Part shown: in pieces, positions 1 to 6,572 of the stretch
How the letters are laid out: the number at the start of each line of letters is the position of its first letter
Position numbering within the stretch: the stretch's first letter is position 1
From: Pseudomonadota bacterium
GTDB taxonomy: Bacteria > Bdellovibrionota_B > Oligoflexia > Oligoflexales > Bin106
Direction of reading: 5' to 3'
DNA length: 8,691 bases
Assembly (NCBI GenBank): GCA_026710525.1
Contig: JAPOQT010000301.1
Location: forward strand, 1-8,691
Program-made: the position numbers and the translations under genes
Notes under the pieces: generated by a model
Told to the model about the DNA's origin: nothing
What the model saw: the letters and a program-made list of their open reading frames with translations, nothing else
The model's database searches: none

Positions 1-399
1 TTGATAGGATATCACACGACAGTGTTTTAAAGCTAGCTCGTCGATAAATGTGGGATAGCTGACATATTTGAAGTACGAACTTAGTAGCAGTTTCTCAACC
101 ACTTGGTAGTATTCTTACCGCTCACCATTAAAGTGTGAGACACACTGGATGGGAGAGTTCGTCAGGAAAACTATTTTCATAAGATGTAAGTAACCAGTAA
201 TTATAGGCCGTAAAACGAGTCCTAACTTTGACATTTCAAATTTAGAAAAAATTGTAACATATTAAAATAACAGGCTTTTCTTTGCACACTATTCTTAAAA
301 GCACACACTACAAGTCGATTGTTTTTGAGTAAATATAATTATATTTTGTAAGGTGTCTTTGAGTATTTTAAAGAGGCAAAATGATGATCTTATGGATAT
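1..399. other. Non-coding stretch at the left edge
   Basis: No convincing gene lies here. All frames of 1-222 are broken by stops. The only open stretch touching the window edge (positions 3-47, plus strand) is 14 codons long and too short to assign. From 223 there is the first copy of a dispersed repeat (listed separately), followed by AT-rich sequence leading into the terminator of the neighbouring minus-strand gene. Two 12-codon open frames starting near 381-394 follow an AGAGG-like box, but nothing else supports them. Confidence 0.5.
223..266 (+). repeat. Dispersed direct repeat, copy 1
   Basis: This AT-rich segment starts TAACTTTGACATTTC and ends GTAACATATTAAA. It recurs in the same orientation at 1172-1222. 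The copies differ by an extra CTTGAC-like unit near the left end of copy 2 and by one inserted base plus substitutions in the central A-run. Similarity stops abruptly on both sides. The TTGACA at 228-233 looks like a -35 box, but no acceptable -10 lies at 16-18 nt, so a promoter role is not shown. Confidence 0.75.
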
Positions 400-432
400 T
401 AAAAAATCTTCAAGATTAATTAATTCTTGAAG
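400..432 (-). terminator. Rho-independent terminator of the 199-residue exported protein gene
   Basis: Read on the minus strand, CTTCAAGA (425-432) pairs perfectly with TCTTGAAG (408-415) across a 9-nt AT loop. A T-run (the complement of 401-406) follows immediately. It lies about 31 nt past the stop codon at 464-466. The stem is AT-rich and so only moderately strong, but position, symmetry and T-tail all fit an intrinsic terminator. Confidence 0.7.
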
Positions 433-463
433 CTTTACAAAAGTTTGAGTGGGTAGTAGGTAG

Positions 464-1063
464 TTAATTATTGCTGCTATCGCATAGAGTGTTAATGTCA
501 TTTTGTAATGATACCACGTTGTCATGCAATATTCTATATTGATATGAGAGACCATTTTTTGTTCCTGCTTTAACTACAAAGGCCATACCTAGTCCTGCCC
601 CTGCCAAGGCTGTCCATACAAAAAAATTAGAAAGAGAACGTGTTAAGACTTGTCCAAGCATTGATACGGCAGAAAGTAGGGTGCCTACAAGTAGTGCACT
701 ATCAACAATATCCATATCAAAATGACCATAAAGATAGGGTCTTACTTGCTTGTGGTGATCAGAGCAAAATTCTTCAAAAGTAAGCACTTTATACTCTTGA
801 TCTAGTTCTTTAATCGCCTGAGTTAGGTCATAGATTTCACCAGACTCTTGGTTGATGGCAAGGATTGCTTCGCCTCCTTGTTGGAGTGCTTCGGATTCAG
901 CTAATACTTGATAGAAATGCTCTGTATCAACATTTTTTGTCACTAAGTATTCTTCAAGTTCTGAGGAATCAACGCTGGAGTAGGGCAGCTCTTTTACCGC
1001 AAAGGCCGAAGAAAAGGCGTGCAAGCACAGAGTACATAGCAAAATTAAACCAAATTTTTTCAT
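464..1063 (-). CDS. Hypothetical exported protein with two C-terminal membrane helices
   Basis: I do not recognise the family. The 199-residue product starts with a classical Sec signal peptide: MKK, a Leu/Cys-rich hydrophobic core, and a likely cleavage site after AFA at residue 22. It has no clear lipobox despite Cys10 and Cys13. Residues 23-115 are acidic and polar. Two hydrophobic stretches follow at about 120-140 and 147-166, the second rich in Gly/Ala, and the C-terminal tail is polar. The mature protein is probably anchored in or across the inner membrane. An upstream GTG at 1135 is in frame, but the ATG at 1063 is preferred because it is preceded by AAGGA at 8 nt and begins the signal peptide. 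The gene is monocistronic, with its own promoter and terminator, and is bracketed by two direct repeats. The coding call is solid; the function is unknown. Confidence 0.75.
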   Translation of the reverse strand: MKKFGLILLCTLCLHAFSSAFAVKELPYSSVDSSELEEYLVTKNVDTEHFYQVLAESEALQQGGEAILAINQESGEIYDLTQAIKELDQEYKVLTFEEFCSDHHKQVRPYLYGHFDMDIVDSALLVGTLLSAVSMLGQVLTRSLSNFFVWTALAGAGLGMAFVVKAGTKNGLSYQYRILHDNVVSLQNDINTLCDSSNN

Positions 1064-1141
1064 CAAAATTATCCTTAAATAAATATGGCTAAATAGTAAA
1101 AAAGAACTCTCTAAGCTACAAGAAAAACTTAGCACGACGAA

Positions 1142-1170
1142 ATCATATCAGAAACAATAATAAAAATCAA
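1142..1170 (-). promoter_or_regulatory. Sigma70-type promoter of the exported protein gene
   Basis: On the minus strand, TTGATT (1165-1170) and TATGAT (1142-1147) are separated by exactly 17 nt. The -10 matches the consensus at 5 of 6 positions and the -35 at 4 of 6. The predicted start near 1135 gives a leader of about 70 nt before the ATG at 1063. It lies next to repeat copy 2, which begins 2 nt beyond the -35 box. Confidence 0.65.
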
Positions 1171-1171
1171 T

Positions 1172-1222
1172 TAACTTTGACCTTGACATTTCAAATTTAG
1201 AAAAAAAACGTAACATATTAAA
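1172..1222 (+). repeat. Dispersed direct repeat, copy 2
   Basis: This is the second copy of the element at 223-266, in the same orientation. It contains TAACTTTGAC, then a second CTTGACATTTC, then an A8 run, and ends GTAACATATTAAA. It sits between the minus-strand promoter of the exported protein gene and the start of the 80-residue plus-strand ORF. The pair brackets about 900 bp containing the exported protein gene. Confidence 0.75.
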
Positions 1223-1253
1223 TTTGATATGTAGTCATTCATAGGGAAGTCAT

Positions 1254-1496
1254 TTGAGATCTATGTTCAAATTTCAAGCATCAAGTTCGCCTGTGAGTGT
1301 TAGAGAGTCATACGAAATAAGACAACTGCAAGGGCAAGTCTTCGATGTAAAAGTAGTTAAATTAGGGGAGCGCACTTTATCAGCTGATGACTATACCATA
1401 GACAAAAAAGCGACTCCTCCGACAATCACGTTTCATCTTGGAGTATTGAAGACAACGGAAAGCGAAGACATTGGCTTAGAGCTTAGTGTGGAGTAA
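1254..1496 (+). CDS. Hypothetical 80-residue protein, beta-rich
   Basis: No family is recognised. The product is a short, soluble, charged protein with no signal peptide or membrane segment. Alternating hydrophobic residues suggest beta strands. The middle pattern, a turn followed by ADDYTID and then a TITF strand, resembles the short Ig-like or carbohydrate-associated beta-sandwich modules of surface and phage-tail proteins, but this is weak. The start is uncertain: TTG at 1254 lies 7 nt after AGGG (1243-1246), while ATG at 1263 would be 13 nt from the end of the AGGGAAG box and would give 77 residues. An in-frame stop at 1242-1244 shows that the frame does not extend upstream. It starts about 30 nt after repeat copy 2 and converges with the ABC gene ending at 1552. 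It could be a small gene or a fragment of a larger lost one. Confidence 0.5.
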   Translation: MRSMFKFQASSSPVSVRESYEIRQLQGQVFDVKVVKLGERTLSADDYTIDKKATPPTITFHLGVLKTTESEDIGLELSVE

Positions 1497-1551
1497 GTAT
1501 AAAGCTCCTTGATTCACCTCGAATGCCCTGACTATTTTATAGTTAACATCC

Positions 1552-3483
1552 CTATGGGGCACCTATGATTTGCTTTTTTGCTTCGAGTTTCTGTCGGGCT
1601 TGAATGAGATCAAAATAATACCCTTGCTGAGCAAGCAATGAATCATGGTTGCCTTTTTCAACAAGCTGGCCATGATTCATCACTATAATTTGATCAGCAT
1701 TTTTGATGGTCGATAGCTTATGGGCAATGATGATTCTGGTTTTGTTATTGATGACATGCTGAAAAACGTGTCGTAGAACCTCTTCTGTCTCGGTGTCAAC
1801 GGATGATGTGGCTTCATCTAAAATAAGAATCTCAGGGTTATGACAAAGGGCACGGCATAGTGATATCATTTGTTTCTGACCATGGGAAATATTAAAACCA
1901 CTTTCTAATATCATCTGGTCATACCCATGTTGCCAAGAGCGAATAAATGAGTCAGCACCGGAAATTTTGGTGGCTCTCTTCACATCATCGTCGGTGATTC
2001 CTTGACGACCCAGATGGATATTCCAGGCAACCGTCTCATTAAAGAAAGTAATATCTTGGCTCACAAGAGCAACGGTTTTTTTGATGATAAAAGGGTCGAT
2101 TTTTTTTAGATCATGGCCGCCAATTCTAATGGTTCCTTGGTAGTTATCATAGAGCTTCGATAGTAGTTTGACGATGGTGGATTTGCCTGAGCCGGTTTCA
2201 CCCACAATAGCCAAGGAAGAACCAAAAGGCATCTCAAAGCTAATATTCTCTAGGTTCCAGGGGACTTGTGATGATTTTGATAGCTGGTTAGTATGACTTA
2301 TCTGATCAGTCGGAGTGACAATAGTATTATAGCGAAAAAATACGTTTTTAAATTCGATAGCTCCTTGTTTCTCTAGTTTTGGTAGATTCTCTTTACCCTC
2401 GAGATAGTCACCAACACGTAACAAGCCTAAAATACGATCTAGACTGGTCAGAAAATCCTGTAACATATTAATGGTATCTCCGAATTGTTTTAAGGGAGTA
2501 AACAATTGTTGCAGAACTTGAACAAAACCCACCACCACACCGGGAGAAATATCAGCAAAGCCCGTTGAGTCGCGAATCAACCACCAGAAAGTGAGACCCA
2601 CAGTGATTGAAGCAAGACCTTCAATAAATGAATATAAAAAAGCATCAAGGGCGACGACATTAATTTGAGCATCACGAAACTGTTTGTTGTATTTCTTGTG
2701 ATGGGCAAAGCTTTGCTTTTCTCCGTGTAAAAGTTTGATCGCCATATGTTGATAGAGAGACTCTTGAGTGTGACCATTAAGATCACCGAGCTTCTTTTTA
2801 ACCTTAAACATTCTCTTTTTGACATGTTGCGATACCTTACTAATCATAAATAAACAGCAAGGTAAGATCATAACTCCTATAAGAGCCAGGCGGACATCAA
2901 GAAACAACATAGCAATCACACTGCCAATCAACACGGATAAATCGACGATAGAGTTCAGCATGCCGTGGCTAATAGAATCAGATATACCATCAAAGTCGTT
3001 AGTGGCTCTTGTGAGTAAGCGACCGCTACTGGTGGATTCATGATAGGCTGGCTTATACCGTAGCACGTTGCTAACCAGTTGGTTACGTAGATTTTTGATT
3101 ACCCCTTGGATGACAAAAATACTACAAACAGCTTGACCACTTCTCACCAAATAGCTAAAGATCATGGCGAAACAAAAAAAGATCGAGTACTTGAGCAGTG
3201 CACCAGCATTTTGTCCAACAATTCCATGATTTACCGCAGATTCAAGGGATAGGGGTAGTAGGATCTGCAAACCTGCTAGTGCGGGAGCTAAACATAATGC
3301 TAGCCAGAAGAGCATTTTATTCTTGCCTACTAGGTATGGCTTGAGTTGATAAAAGTTATTGATTTCCTTATGCCAATTTTTGGGTATAAGCTGAAAACCC
3401 AGGGTTTTGAGCTTATTTACCACCCCTTGCTTTGGCGCCCTTGACCCAGATGAGCTATGGTTTGTTTTGGATTGTGCAGACAT
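1552..3483 (-). CDS. ABC exporter half-transporter, MdlB/BmrD-like (permease plus ATPase)
   Basis: This 643-residue protein has the membrane domain fused to the nucleotide-binding domain, as in type IV ABC exporters. After a polar, Ser-rich N-terminal extension of about 45 residues, hydrophobic helices occupy roughly 57-330. The segment GRLLTRATND (154-163) is typical of the MdlB/BmrD side of heterodimeric pairs. The ATPase domain has A-loop Tyr385, Walker A GETGSGKST (428-436), Q-loop Gln476, Walker B ending LDE (Glu557 intact), D-loop SSVD (560-563) and switch His588. The signature motif is degenerate: ISHGQ (532-536) instead of LSGGQ. An insertion of about 20 residues follows Tyr385. The expected partner is the half-transporter at 4110-5801, with which it would form one consensus and one degenerate ATP site. 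ATG at 3483 has only a weak AGG upstream. Substrate unknown; drug, lipid or peptide export are all possible. Confidence 0.93.
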   Translation of the reverse strand: MSAQSKTNHSSSGSRAPKQGVVNKLKTLGFQLIPKNWHKEINNFYQLKPYLVGKNKMLFWLALCLAPALAGLQILLPLSLESAVNHGIVGQNAGALLKYSIFFCFAMIFSYLVRSGQAVCSIFVIQGVIKNLRNQLVSNVLRYKPAYHESTSSGRLLTRATNDFDGISDSISHGMLNSIVDLSVLIGSVIAMLFLDVRLALIGVMILPCCLFMISKVSQHVKKRMFKVKKKLGDLNGHTQESLYQHMAIKLLHGEKQSFAHHKKYNKQFRDAQINVVALDAFLYSFIEGLASITVGLTFWWLIRDSTGFADISPGVVVGFVQVLQQLFTPLKQFGDTINMLQDFLTSLDRILGLLRVGDYLEGKENLPKLEKQGAIEFKNVFFRYNTIVTPTDQISHTNQLSKSSQVPWNLENISFEMPFGSSLAIVGETGSGKSTIVKLLSKLYDNYQGTIRIGGHDLKKIDPFIIKKTVALVSQDITFFNETVAWNIHLGRQGITDDDVKRATKISGADSFIRSWQHGYDQMILESGFNISHGQKQMISLCRALCHNPEILILDEATSSVDTETEEVLRHVFQHVINNKTRIIIAHKLSTIKNADQIIVMNHGQLVEKGNHDSLLAQQGYYFDLIQARQKLEAKKQIIGAP

Positions 3484-3545
3484 AGTTATTAACCTAGAAA
3501 GATTTCACGACCCGCTTATCCATGGCTAACCCAATATCATGTTTA

Positions 3546-3708
3546 TCATATGGGGTGCATTCCTATTATATTAAGCGTTCGCTCATACAATGTTAGCATT
3601 GATTTTCTGTGGGAGACGAAACATAAGTCTGAGGAAGTCGAGCTAGCTATTTCATCATGAGTTTTTCGGGGTACGAATGAACACGGAAAGTATCATTAAG
3701 CTAGCAGA
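3546..3708 (-). pseudogene. Decayed copy of an ABC half-transporter 3' end (relic 1)
   Basis: This stretch aligns by eye with the last ~180 bp of the intact half-transporter gene (4110-4291), at roughly three-quarters identity in the best 117 bp. Read on the minus strand, one frame still gives VSHRKSMLTL, matching VSHRKSVLAF around switch His538 of the intact protein. It continues to a C-terminus ending GMHPI-stop, compared with GTLHPV in the intact protein. Upstream of the His segment the frame is disrupted by stops and small indels, so it cannot encode a working domain. Traces may extend further towards 3900, but I could not align them convincingly. The TGA of the relic lies 62 nt upstream of the MdlB-like start codon. 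Confidence 0.7.
3565..3570 (-). promoter_or_regulatory. Possible -10 box for the MdlB-like gene
   Basis: A perfect TATAAT occurs on the minus strand, about 80 nt upstream of the start codon at 3483 and inside the ABC relic. No good -35 box is found at 16-18 nt. It matters because 626 nt separate this gene from the upstream ABC genes, so it may need its own promoter. In AT-rich DNA a lone -10 match is weak evidence. Confidence 0.25.
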
Positions 3709-3902
3709 CAACTGTATCATAGATTCTCATTTTTAGCGATGATAAAATCAAGTCATCGAGTGGTTAGGCTGATCCTCTGTGACCCATTGATGAAAAGTGA
3801 TGACGGGTAGAGGATCGATGGATTTTCTCAATCAAAATATTGTTTGCGAAAACATCGAATGATTTTGGCTACGTTTTTTGAAAGAGCTCCTGGCTTAAAG
3901 AA

Positions 3903-4105
3903 TTAGTTGGTGCCAAGAAGCTTCACTGCCGCGTGATATGAGATAGCTCTCAGCACATCGCTGTTATGACAAGTAATAATGACCTTTTTAGCTATGATGT
4001 ATATGGCCCATCTATTGACCAACGAAGATCTAGGTGCCTAATCTTTTTTATCTGTTCATTACTACAGGTTCGCAGCCGTTTTTGTTACGGGAATCGTGAC
4101 AGAAG
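3903..4105 (-). pseudogene. Second decayed ABC half-transporter 3' end (relic 2)
   Basis: A 45-codon minus-strand open frame (3903-4037) ends KKVIITCHNSDVLRA...LLGTN-stop. It resembles the switch-His strand and C-terminus of the intact protein (FILVSHRKSVLAF...GT). At the DNA level GGTGCCA, CGCG and an ATG..AAA stretch occur at nearly the same spacing as in 4127-4210. Further left-to-right matches (ATCTA, a T-run followed by a CATTA, GTTTTTG) follow the intact order towards its LSGGQ segment, with deletions. Identity is clearly lower than for relic 1, and the left-to-right extent is approximate. It ends within a few bases of the stop codon of the intact gene. This is a by-eye alignment and could be partly fortuitous. 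Confidence 0.45.
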
Positions 4106-4109
4106 TTGG

Positions 4110-5801
4110 TTAAAATTCATCCACCGGATGTAGGGTGCCATCTCGTAATTCAAGGACGCGATCACAAAACGCTAACACTGATTTTCTATGGGAAACTAAA
4201 ATAAAAGTCTGGGGAAGTCGAGCAAGCTGTTCAATAAGTTGTTTTTCAGTGCCATGATCTAACGCAGAGAAAATATCATCAAGTAAGTAGATTTTTTTAT
4301 TGTGCATTAAAGCTTGGGCCAGGGATAATCTTTGTTTTTGGCCACCAGAGAGACGCATTCCCTTCTGGCCAATTTGTGTCTGAAAGCCATCTTTAAAAGC
4401 GATGATCTCATCATAAATCATCGCTATTTTGGTGACCTCCACCATTTTACGATGGAGCTCGTCAGAGTTTTGTTCGTCAAGGCCTAATGATAGATTAAAT
4501 GCGATACTCTCTGAGAAAAAGTGATTTTCTTGGGTAACAAAACCGATATATTTCCTCACTTCATCAGGTGAATGATTTGAGATATCCATGCCGGCAATAA
4601 AATACTGACCTTCTTGCCAATCATACAGTCTCACCATAAGTTTAAATAATGTGCTTTTACCTGAGCCGATTTTACCCATAATACCAACATGTTCATGGTG
4701 GTTAATAGATAAATTAAGATGTGATAGGGTGGGAGTTAAACCCCTAACATAACGAAAACTAACATGACGAAGCTCTAATAGGGGTTTTTTTTGATCGGGA
4801 AGGGCTATCATATGCTGATGAGATTCAGTCGATGGGCTTTCGGTCTTAAGTTGATCGAGTTGTTCAAGTCTTAAACAAGTAGTCTTAGCTCGTTCACGAA
4901 TAGCGATGAAAAGGGCTAAGCCAAATAGTGGTACCGTTTGAATCGCAATATAAGCATTAAATGCAGTGAGTTCTCCAATGGTGATTTGGTTATCTAAAAC
5001 AAGATGACCACCGTAATAGAGGACCACAAGATAAGAAAATGCCACCATCAAACTCAAGAGAGGCATCACTCCCACCCGAAAACTTGCTTGCCATATATTC
5101 GCCCAGTAAAGGTCTTGATTCTTCGAGCGGATTCTAGTGAAAAAACTATCAAGGCAACCCTCTGAATGTAACGATTGAATATTATGAAAGCTTTCAGCAA
5201 TGATTTCGGATAACTTAGCACGTTTTTCTTGTTGGACTTTTGATAGGGCAAAAATTTTCGGTGTTATTAAGCGATACATAATTATTTTTAGAATCATAGG
5301 CAGGTATACAAGGGCCGTGAGGGTGACATGAATGGCTAGCATATGCCTGACAGTAAAGAAACCGACCAGGAAGAAGTTAAGTAACTGGACGATACCAAAT
5401 CCATAGAAAAAACCAATTTGTCTTAAATCAGTGGATAACCTTGAAACAAGGTCACCTACTTTGTAGGTTTCAATGGACTCTCTGGTGAAATAAAGACTTT
5501 TTTGATAGTAATGGTCTCGAAGGTAGCACTCAGTCAGTCGACCAGTCCACAAAATAAGGGTCCTAGAGGCAGTCCTAACAATGATAATAGTGATGCCAAT
5601 AACAACGATGTATAAGGCTATTTTTTCCAGATCTTTGGCAGGTAAGTCACCGGCAAGGTAACTATCTAAAAAAGTTTGGATTAATTTGGGTACCAGGAGA
5701 GTGGTCCAAACGGCTATGGTAAAGCATATGGTGCCTGATAAGTACCAAGGCCAGGTAATCTTCATCACGGCTTTGGTAATTGATAGGAGTTTTGAGCTCA
5801 T
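4110..5801 (-). CDS. ABC exporter half-transporter, MdlA/BmrC-like (permease plus ATPase)
   Basis: This 563-residue fused permease/ATPase is close to the usual family length. Hydrophobic helices lie at about 17-39, 62-85, 135-180 and 246-300. The segment VGDLVSRLSTD (115-125) is typical of the MdlA/BmrC side. The ATPase domain has A-loop Tyr351, Walker A GKIGSGKST (376-384), Q-loop Gln424, a consensus signature LSGGQ (484-488), Walker B LLDD with Asp509 in place of the catalytic Glu, D-loop SALD (512-515) and switch His538. In characterised heterodimers such as TM287/288 and BmrC/BmrD, the subunit with this Asp contributes Walker motifs to the degenerate site, whose signature comes from the partner. 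The MdlB-like protein here has exactly such an altered signature. The start codon lies 2 nt past the stop of the upstream ATPase gene and is preceded by AAGGCGG within that gene's end, so translation is probably coupled. Confidence 0.93.
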   Translation of the reverse strand: MSSKLLSITKAVMKITWPWYLSGTICFTIAVWTTLLVPKLIQTFLDSYLAGDLPAKDLEKIALYIVVIGITIIIVRTASRTLILWTGRLTECYLRDHYYQKSLYFTRESIETYKVGDLVSRLSTDLRQIGFFYGFGIVQLLNFFLVGFFTVRHMLAIHVTLTALVYLPMILKIIMYRLITPKIFALSKVQQEKRAKLSEIIAESFHNIQSLHSEGCLDSFFTRIRSKNQDLYWANIWQASFRVGVMPLLSLMVAFSYLVVLYYGGHLVLDNQITIGELTAFNAYIAIQTVPLFGLALFIAIRERAKTTCLRLEQLDQLKTESPSTESHQHMIALPDQKKPLLELRHVSFRYVRGLTPTLSHLNLSINHHEHVGIMGKIGSGKSTLFKLMVRLYDWQEGQYFIAGMDISNHSPDEVRKYIGFVTQENHFFSESIAFNLSLGLDEQNSDELHRKMVEVTKIAMIYDEIIAFKDGFQTQIGQKGMRLSGGQKQRLSLAQALMHNKKIYLLDDIFSALDHGTEKQLIEQLARLPQTFILVSHRKSVLAFCDRVLELRDGTLHPVDEF

Positions 5802-5803
5802 AA

Positions 5804-6550
5804 TTATTCCGCCTTGTTTGAGACGTGAAAGAATGACCGAAGAATATCACCTCTCTCAGCCACAGAGAGATGGGGCCAGCGAGGTGGTATTTGCCACTGG
5901 CCATCTGACATAAACAGAATATTCTGTGCTTCTTCGGCGGCAAAGCTGAGAATATGGGTGGATAAAATCGTGGTTAATCCTCTTTCTGTGCGTGATTTTA
6001 GAATTTGTCTGAGGGTTGTAATGTGAGACACATCAAGCCCAGATAAAGGCTCATCGAGAATCAGGAGTTCAGGGTCGTCAAGGAGAGCTAACCCGAGAGC
6101 TACTCGCTTGCGCATTCCATAGGAACAAGATTTAAGGGGTTTGGTATAAAACTGGTCCACTTGCCACAGGCGAGTGATGTGAGTGATTTTCTCTTGGCGT
6201 TTTTTGGGGTTATCCATGCCGCGGAGCAAAGCAATATACTCAAGGAGATGTTTAGCACTGGTCCATAGTGGTAGCTCCAAAGGCTGTGGCAAGAAACCAA
6301 TACGTTTCTTATATTGATGGTTTTCAGTGTAGATTGTTTCTCCTTGCCAGGTCGCGGTACCATTTTCTGCATCTTCACTACCAGTGATGAGTCGGAATAA
6401 GGTGCTTTTACCCGATCCATTACGACCGACAATCATAGTGGTACCAGGAGCAAATTCATATGAGAGTGGACCTAGTGTGAATTTCTCTGAGACAACCAGT
6501 GATAAATCAGAAAGCAGAAGGCTCATATTGGAGTGAATTCTATTCGTCAT
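5804..6550 (-). CDS. ABC transporter ATP-binding protein, stand-alone
   Basis: This 248-residue soluble ATPase is probably the motor for the membrane protein encoded just upstream (22 nt gap). Motifs in order are Walker A GRNGSGKST (42-50), Q-loop Gln89 in GFLPQ, a signature in the form CSYGMRKR (142-149), Walker B LLILDEP (162-168) with catalytic Glu167, D-loop SGLD (170-173) and switch His199. A Gly-Met-Arg/Lys signature in place of GGQ is common in CcmA/BcrA-type ATPases that partner ABC-2-like permeases. The first 9 residues may not be native: Met9 offers a second start at 6526, and neither ATG has a clear Shine-Dalgarno sequence. The gene runs directly into the MdlA-like gene, so two distinct ABC systems share one transcript. 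The substrate is not deducible. Confidence 0.9.
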   Translation of the reverse strand: MTNRIHSNMSLLLSDLSLVVSEKFTLGPLSYEFAPGTTMIVGRNGSGKSTLFRLITGSEDAENGTATWQGETIYTENHQYKKRIGFLPQPLELPLWTSAKHLLEYIALLRGMDNPKKRQEKITHITRLWQVDQFYTKPLKSCSYGMRKRVALGLALLDDPELLILDEPLSGLDVSHITTLRQILKSRTERGLTTILSTHILSFAAEEAQNILFMSDGQWQIPPRWPHLSVAERGDILRSFFHVSNKAE

Positions 6551-6572
6551 GGAGAGTGAGTGAAATTGTTAG

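Noticed and set aside
3..47. Open frame entering from the left edge, with an ISHDSV segment faintly reminiscent of transposase N-termini
   Set aside because: Only 14 codons are visible before a stop, and the following sequence has repeated stops in that frame, so it cannot be assigned even as a relic.
295..555. Minus-strand 86-codon ORF overlapping the end of the exported protein gene
   Set aside because: It overlaps the gene's 3' end in another frame, runs through the terminator hairpin and has low-complexity AT-driven composition.
1529..1545. Hairpin ACTAT-TTT-ATAGT between the convergent genes
   Set aside because: The stem is short and AT-only in its core, with no T-run on either side, so it is not a credible terminator.
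2819..3043. Antisense and alternate-frame ORFs inside the ABC genes (also 865-1092, 2577-2825, 5066-5251, 5662-5943, 5686-5913, 6100-6432 and 6810-6995)
   Set aside because: All lie within well-supported genes in other frames and have no ribosome sites or recognisable protein features.
3677..3736. A 19-codon plus-strand ORF preceded by GGGG
   Set aside because: It lies antisense within relic 1 and has no leader-peptide or coding features, so chance is the simplest explanation.
3808..3905. Plus-strand open frame reading LRKHRMILATFF... across the gap between the half-transporters
   Set aside because: It follows an in-frame stop, has only a late ATG, is short, and lies antisense to the ABC relic region. 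The resemblance to a mobile-element protein could not be supported.
4061..4090. GTTACG...CGTGAC hairpin after the MdlA-like stop codon
   Set aside because: It is a six-base stem with one wobble or mismatch and no T-run on the minus strand. The sequence is better explained as part of relic 2.
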